Below are positions 30,261-33,231 of a DNA stretch of 33,231 nucleotides, piece after piece; position 1 is the stretch's first letter, and each line of letters opens with the position of its first letter. Position numbers and translations under genes: made by a program. This DNA comes from Actinoplanes solisilvae (lineage in GTDB: Bacteria; Actinomycetota; Actinomycetes; Mycobacteriales; Micromonosporaceae), in contig NZ_RJAC01000044.1 in NCBI RefSeq assembly GCF_003999975.1, positions 1 through 33,231 on the forward strand. Reading direction: 5' to 3'. The notes beneath the pieces are model-generated. The model was not told the DNA's origin. It ran no database searches and worked only from the letters and a program-made list of their open reading frames with translations.

Positions 30261-33116
30261 ATGACTGACATGACACGCCGGAAACTCCTCGCCGCCGGGG
30301 TGGCCGGGGCCGGGGCCGCACTGCTGCCGACCGGGTGGACCGCGGCCGCCAAGGCCGGTGCGGCGCCACCGGCGGGTGTGCTGGCGGCCGGGGACCTGGC
30401 TCTCTGGTACGACGAGCCCGCGGGAACGGACTGGCTGCGGGCCCTGCCCGTCGGAAACGGGCGACTCGGGGCCATGGTGTTCGGCAACATCGACACCGAA
30501 CGGCTCCAGCTCAACGAGGACACCGTCTGGGCGGGCGGTCCCTACGACTCGGCCAACACCCGGGGCGCGGCCAACCTGGCGGAGATCCGGCGACGGGTGT
30601 TCGCCGACCAGTGGACCTCGGCCCAGGATCTGATCAACCAGACGATGCTCGGCAACCCCGTCGGGCAGCTGGCGTACCAGCCGGTCGGCAACCTCCGCCT
30701 CGCCGTCGGCAGCGCGTCCGGCGCATCGCAGTACAACCGGACGCTCGACCTGACCACCGCCACGGCGACCACCACGTACGTGCTGAACGGCGTGCGCTAT
30801 CAGCGGGACGTCTTCGCGAGCGCGCCGGACCAGGTGGTGGTGGTCCGGCTGACGGCCGACCGCGCGAATGCGATCACCTTCAACGCGACATTCGACAGTC
30901 CACAGCGGACGACCGTGTCCAGTCCCGACTCCACGACGATCGCGCTCGACGGCATCTCCGGCGATATGGAGGGCATCGCCGGCTCGGTCCGGTTCCTCGC
31001 CCTGGCCGGCGCGAGCGTCACCGGGGGCACGGTCAGCAGCTCCGGCGGCACGCTGCGGGTCTCCGGAGCCACGAGCGTCACCGTGCTGGTGTCCATCGGC
31101 TCCAGCTACGTCAACTACCGCACGGTCAACGGTGACTACCAGGGCATCGCGCGACGGCACCTCGCCGCCGCCCGCACCGTCGGCTTCGACCAGCTGCGCG
31201 CCCGGCACGTGGCCGACCACCAGGCGCTCTTCAACCGGGTGACGATCGACCTGGGGCGCACGACGGCGGCCGATCAGACCACCGACGTGCGGATCGCCCA
31301 GCATGCGAGCGTCAACGACCCGCAGTTGTCGGCCCTGCTGTTCCAGTACGGCCGTTACCTGCTGATCGCCTCCTCGCGGCCGGGCAGCCAGCCGGCCAAT
31401 CTGCAGGGCATCTGGAACCAGGAGATGGCCCCGTCCTGGGATTCCAAATACACCATCAACGCGAACCTGCCGATGAACTATTGGCCGGCCGACACCACGA
31501 ACCTGTCCGAGTGTTTCCTGCCGGTCTTCGACATGATCAGGGATCTGGCGGTGACCGGGGCTCGCACGGCCAGCGTGCAGTACGGCGCGGGCGGCTGGGT
31601 GACCCATCACAACACCGACGCCTGGCGCGGGTCGTCGGTCGTCGACGGCGCGCTGTGGGGCATGTGGCAGACCGGCGGCGCCTGGCTTTCCACGATGATC
31701 TGGGACCACCACCTGTTCACCGGGGACGTCGAGTTCCTCCGCGCCAACTATCCGGCGATGAAGGGCGCCGCGCAGTTCTTCCTCGACTCGCTGGTGACCC
31801 ACCCGACACTCGGACATCTGGTCACCAACCCCTCGAACTCCCCCGAGCTGCCCCACCACTCGAACGCCAGCGTCTGCGCCGGACCGACGATGGACAACCA
31901 GATCCTGCGCGATCTGTTCAACGGCGTCGCTCGCGCCGGCGAGGTCCTCGGGGTCGACTCCACCTTCCGTACCCAGGTCCTGGCGGCCCGGGACCGGCTG
32001 GCACCGACCAAGGTCGGCTCACGCGGCAACATCCAGGAGTGGCTCGCCGACTGGGTGGAGACCGAGCGCACGCACCGGCACGTCTCCCACCTGTACGGCC
32101 TGCATCCGAGCAACCAGATCACCCGGCGAGGAACGCCCCAGCTGTACCAGGCCGCGCGTCAGACGCTGGAACTGCGCGGCGACGACGGGACCGGTTGGTC
32201 GCTCGCCTGGAAAATCAACTATTGGGCACGGCTGGAGGACGGTGCGCGCGCCCACAAACTCATCCGCGACCTGGTGCGGACCGACCGGCTCGCGCCGAAC
32301 ATGTTCGACCTGCACCCCCCGTTCCAGATCGACGGCAACTTCGGCGCCACCTCCGGGATCGCCGAAATGTTGCTGCACAGCCACAACGGCGAGCTGCACG
32401 TGCTGCCCGCGCTGCCGTCGGCCTGGCCCAGCGGCAGCTTCACCGGCCTGCGCGGCCGGGGCGGACACACGGTCGGCGCCTCCTGGAGCAGCACCAGCAC
32501 CGAACTCGTCATCACCCCGGACCGCGCCGGCACGGTCCGGGTCCGCAGCCGGATCTTCACCGGCACCTTCGAAATGCGCGACGAGACGAGCGGCGCCGCG
32601 GTGCAGCCGACGCGCATCGAGGCCGACCTTGTCCAGTTCACCGGCCAGGCCGGACACACCTACCGCGCGTCGGCCGCACCGTCGGGACCGGTGGAGACCG
32701 GCGTGAACTACCGGCTGGTGGCCCAGCACAGCGGGAAGGCCGCCGACATCAACGGTGCGTCGACCGCCGCCGGCGCGCAACTGATCCAGTGGCAGGCCAC
32801 CAGCGCCCTCAACCAGCGGTTCGATTTTCTGTCCTCCGACGGTGGCTACTACCGGATCCGGGCCCGGCACAGTGGTCTGGTGCTGCAGGTCGCCGGGACC
32901 GGAACCGGCGCCGACATCACCCAGCAGACCGACGCCAACACCACCAGCCAGCAGTGGCGGGTGGAGGACCAGGGCGGCGGAGTGGTCCGGCTGCTCAACC
33001 GCCAGAGCGGATTGGCCATGGACGTGTGGCAGGCCGCCACCGCCGACGGCGCACGCATCTCCCAGTGGACCCCCGGTGGCGGCGCCAACCAGCGTTTCCT
33101 GCTCCAGCGCATCTAG
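30261..33116 (+). CDS. Secreted GH95 glycosidase (alpha-L-fucosidase-like) with lectin domain
   Basis: This 951-residue protein has a twin-arginine-type signal (TRRKLLAAGVAGAGAA), so it is probably exported folded. The GH95 core (about 45-800) has the residues known from the Bifidobacterium fucosidase AfcA in matching motifs: Asn400 and Asn402 in NANLPMNYW, general acid Glu529 in NSPEL, and Asp691 in FQIDGNFG. A ricin-type beta-trefoil (814-951) resembles that of the protein at 20179 rather than those of its direct neighbours. Family members release L-fucose or L-galactose from plant or host glycans. ATG 30261 follows GGGGAG; it starts 21 bp after the preceding stop, so it ends the operon. 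Confidence 0.93.
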   Translation: MTDMTRRKLLAAGVAGAGAALLPTGWTAAAKAGAAPPAGVLAAGDLALWYDEPAGTDWLRALPVGNGRLGAMVFGNIDTERLQLNEDTVWAGGPYDSANTRGAANLAEIRRRVFADQWTSAQDLINQTMLGNPVGQLAYQPVGNLRLAVGSASGASQYNRTLDLTTATATTTYVLNGVRYQRDVFASAPDQVVVVRLTADRANAITFNATFDSPQRTTVSSPDSTTIALDGISGDMEGIAGSVRFLALAGASVTGGTVSSSGGTLRVSGATSVTVLVSIGSSYVNYRTVNGDYQGIARRHLAAARTVGFDQLRARHVADHQALFNRVTIDLGRTTAADQTTDVRIAQHASVNDPQLSALLFQYGRYLLIASSRPGSQPANLQGIWNQEMAPSWDSKYTINANLPMNYWPADTTNLSECFLPVFDMIRDLAVTGARTASVQYGAGGWVTHHNTDAWRGSSVVDGALWGMWQTGGAWLSTMIWDHHLFTGDVEFLRANYPAMKGAAQFFLDSLVTHPTLGHLVTNPSNSPELPHHSNASVCAGPTMDNQILRDLFNGVARAGEVLGVDSTFRTQVLAARDRLAPTKVGSRGNIQEWLADWVETERTHRHVSHLYGLHPSNQITRRGTPQLYQAARQTLELRGDDGTGWSLAWKINYWARLEDGARAHKLIRDLVRTDRLAPNMFDLHPPFQIDGNFGATSGIAEMLLHSHNGELHVLPALPSAWPSGSFTGLRGRGGHTVGASWSSTSTELVITPDRAGTVRVRSRIFTGTFEMRDETSGAAVQPTRIEADLVQFTGQAGHTYRASAAPSGPVETGVNYRLVAQHSGKAADINGASTAAGAQLIQWQATSALNQRFDFLSSDGGYYRIRARHSGLVLQVAGTGTGADITQQTDANTTSQQWRVEDQGGGVVRLLNRQSGLAMDVWQAATADGARISQWTPGGGANQRFLLQRI

Positions 33117-33139
33117 TCCTGGACTTCGCACATGCTTTG

Positions 33140-33158
33140 GAGTGAATGCCCGTCACTC
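33140..33158 (+). terminator. Weak hairpin after the GH95 gene
   Basis: GAGTGA and TCACTC form a 6-bp stem with a 7-base loop, 24 bp after the stop codon. It is short, lacks a T-run and may be incidental. Confidence 0.3.
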
Positions 33159-33231
33159 TGATCATGATCGATGTGTTGGTCTGGGTATGGGTGTGACAGG
33201 TGCTCCACGTCGTAGTGCTGTGCGTCCTCGT

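Noticed and set aside
28224..31859. Very long open frame antisense to the GSDH, ThuA-DUF1080 and GH95 genes
   Set aside because: It mirrors the codon bias of the real genes opposite, has low-complexity Gly/Arg/Val composition and no domain motifs.
33187..33231. Plus-strand frame from ATG 33187 to the right edge (MGVTGAPRRSAVRPR), possibly the start of a transposase
   Set aside because: Fifteen codons are too few to identify, and no Shine-Dalgarno or terminal repeat was confirmed.
33121..33231. Palindrome GATCATGATC and flanks as a possible IS end
   Set aside because: No matching inverted copy elsewhere in the window and the right side is cut off.

Overview
The window is very GC-rich DNA with GTG and TTG starts, short actinobacterial promoters and many secreted proteins carrying ricin-type lectin domains. 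This suggests a soil actinomycete, most likely of the Micromonosporaceae (Actinoplanes-like). That placement is inferred from style and gene content. I see no rRNA, tRNA or CRISPR array.

Region 1 (about 1-7220) is an oxidoreductase/detoxification block. A quinone-oxidoreductase-like enzyme, an SDR, a DHA2-type MFS exporter and a secreted NTF2-like protein run in one direction and end at a strong hairpin. A CGNR zinc-finger regulator faces an alpha/beta hydrolase and a BBE-type FAD oxidase. A perfect 30-bp palindrome lies between the divergent pair and is the obvious operator.

Region 2 (about 7220-8160) is decayed DNA: an internal slice of a sensor histidine kinase next to a frameshifted, probably IS1380-type, transposase remnant.

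Region 3 (8156-13854) holds a stand-alone Roadblock/LC7 protein, two nearly duplicate ArsR-type regulators, a SulP anion transporter with a STAS domain, an adenylate kinase, a beta-carbonic anhydrase and a protein with a malic-enzyme-like layout. I read this as a possible bicarbonate uptake and fixation module. Three of its genes carry rare TTA codons. A stretch of 537 bp without a convincing gene follows.

Region 4 (14392-33116) is a carbohydrate-utilisation locus. A minus-strand operon encodes a complete sugar ABC importer (ATPase, two permeases, lipoprotein) and a TIM-barrel ketose-3-epimerase-like enzyme. Divergent from it is a giant secreted ThuA-GSDH-PKD-CBM6-lectin protein. Next come a secreted GH5-lectin enzyme on the minus strand and a plus-strand operon: secreted GSDH-PKD-CBM6-lectin, secreted ThuA-DUF1080-lectin and Tat-exported GH95-lectin. 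ThuA, DUF1080 (3-keto-disaccharide hydrolase) and the epimerase-like TIM barrel all belong to families linked to 3-keto-sugar metabolism. My hypothesis is that the cells cut and oxidise plant or microbial glycans outside the cell with lectin-anchored enzymes, cleave the keto-glycosides, and import and isomerise the product. LacI-like operator cores (AACGTTAACA) upstream of two of these transcription units suggest shared control. This is the most interesting system in the window.
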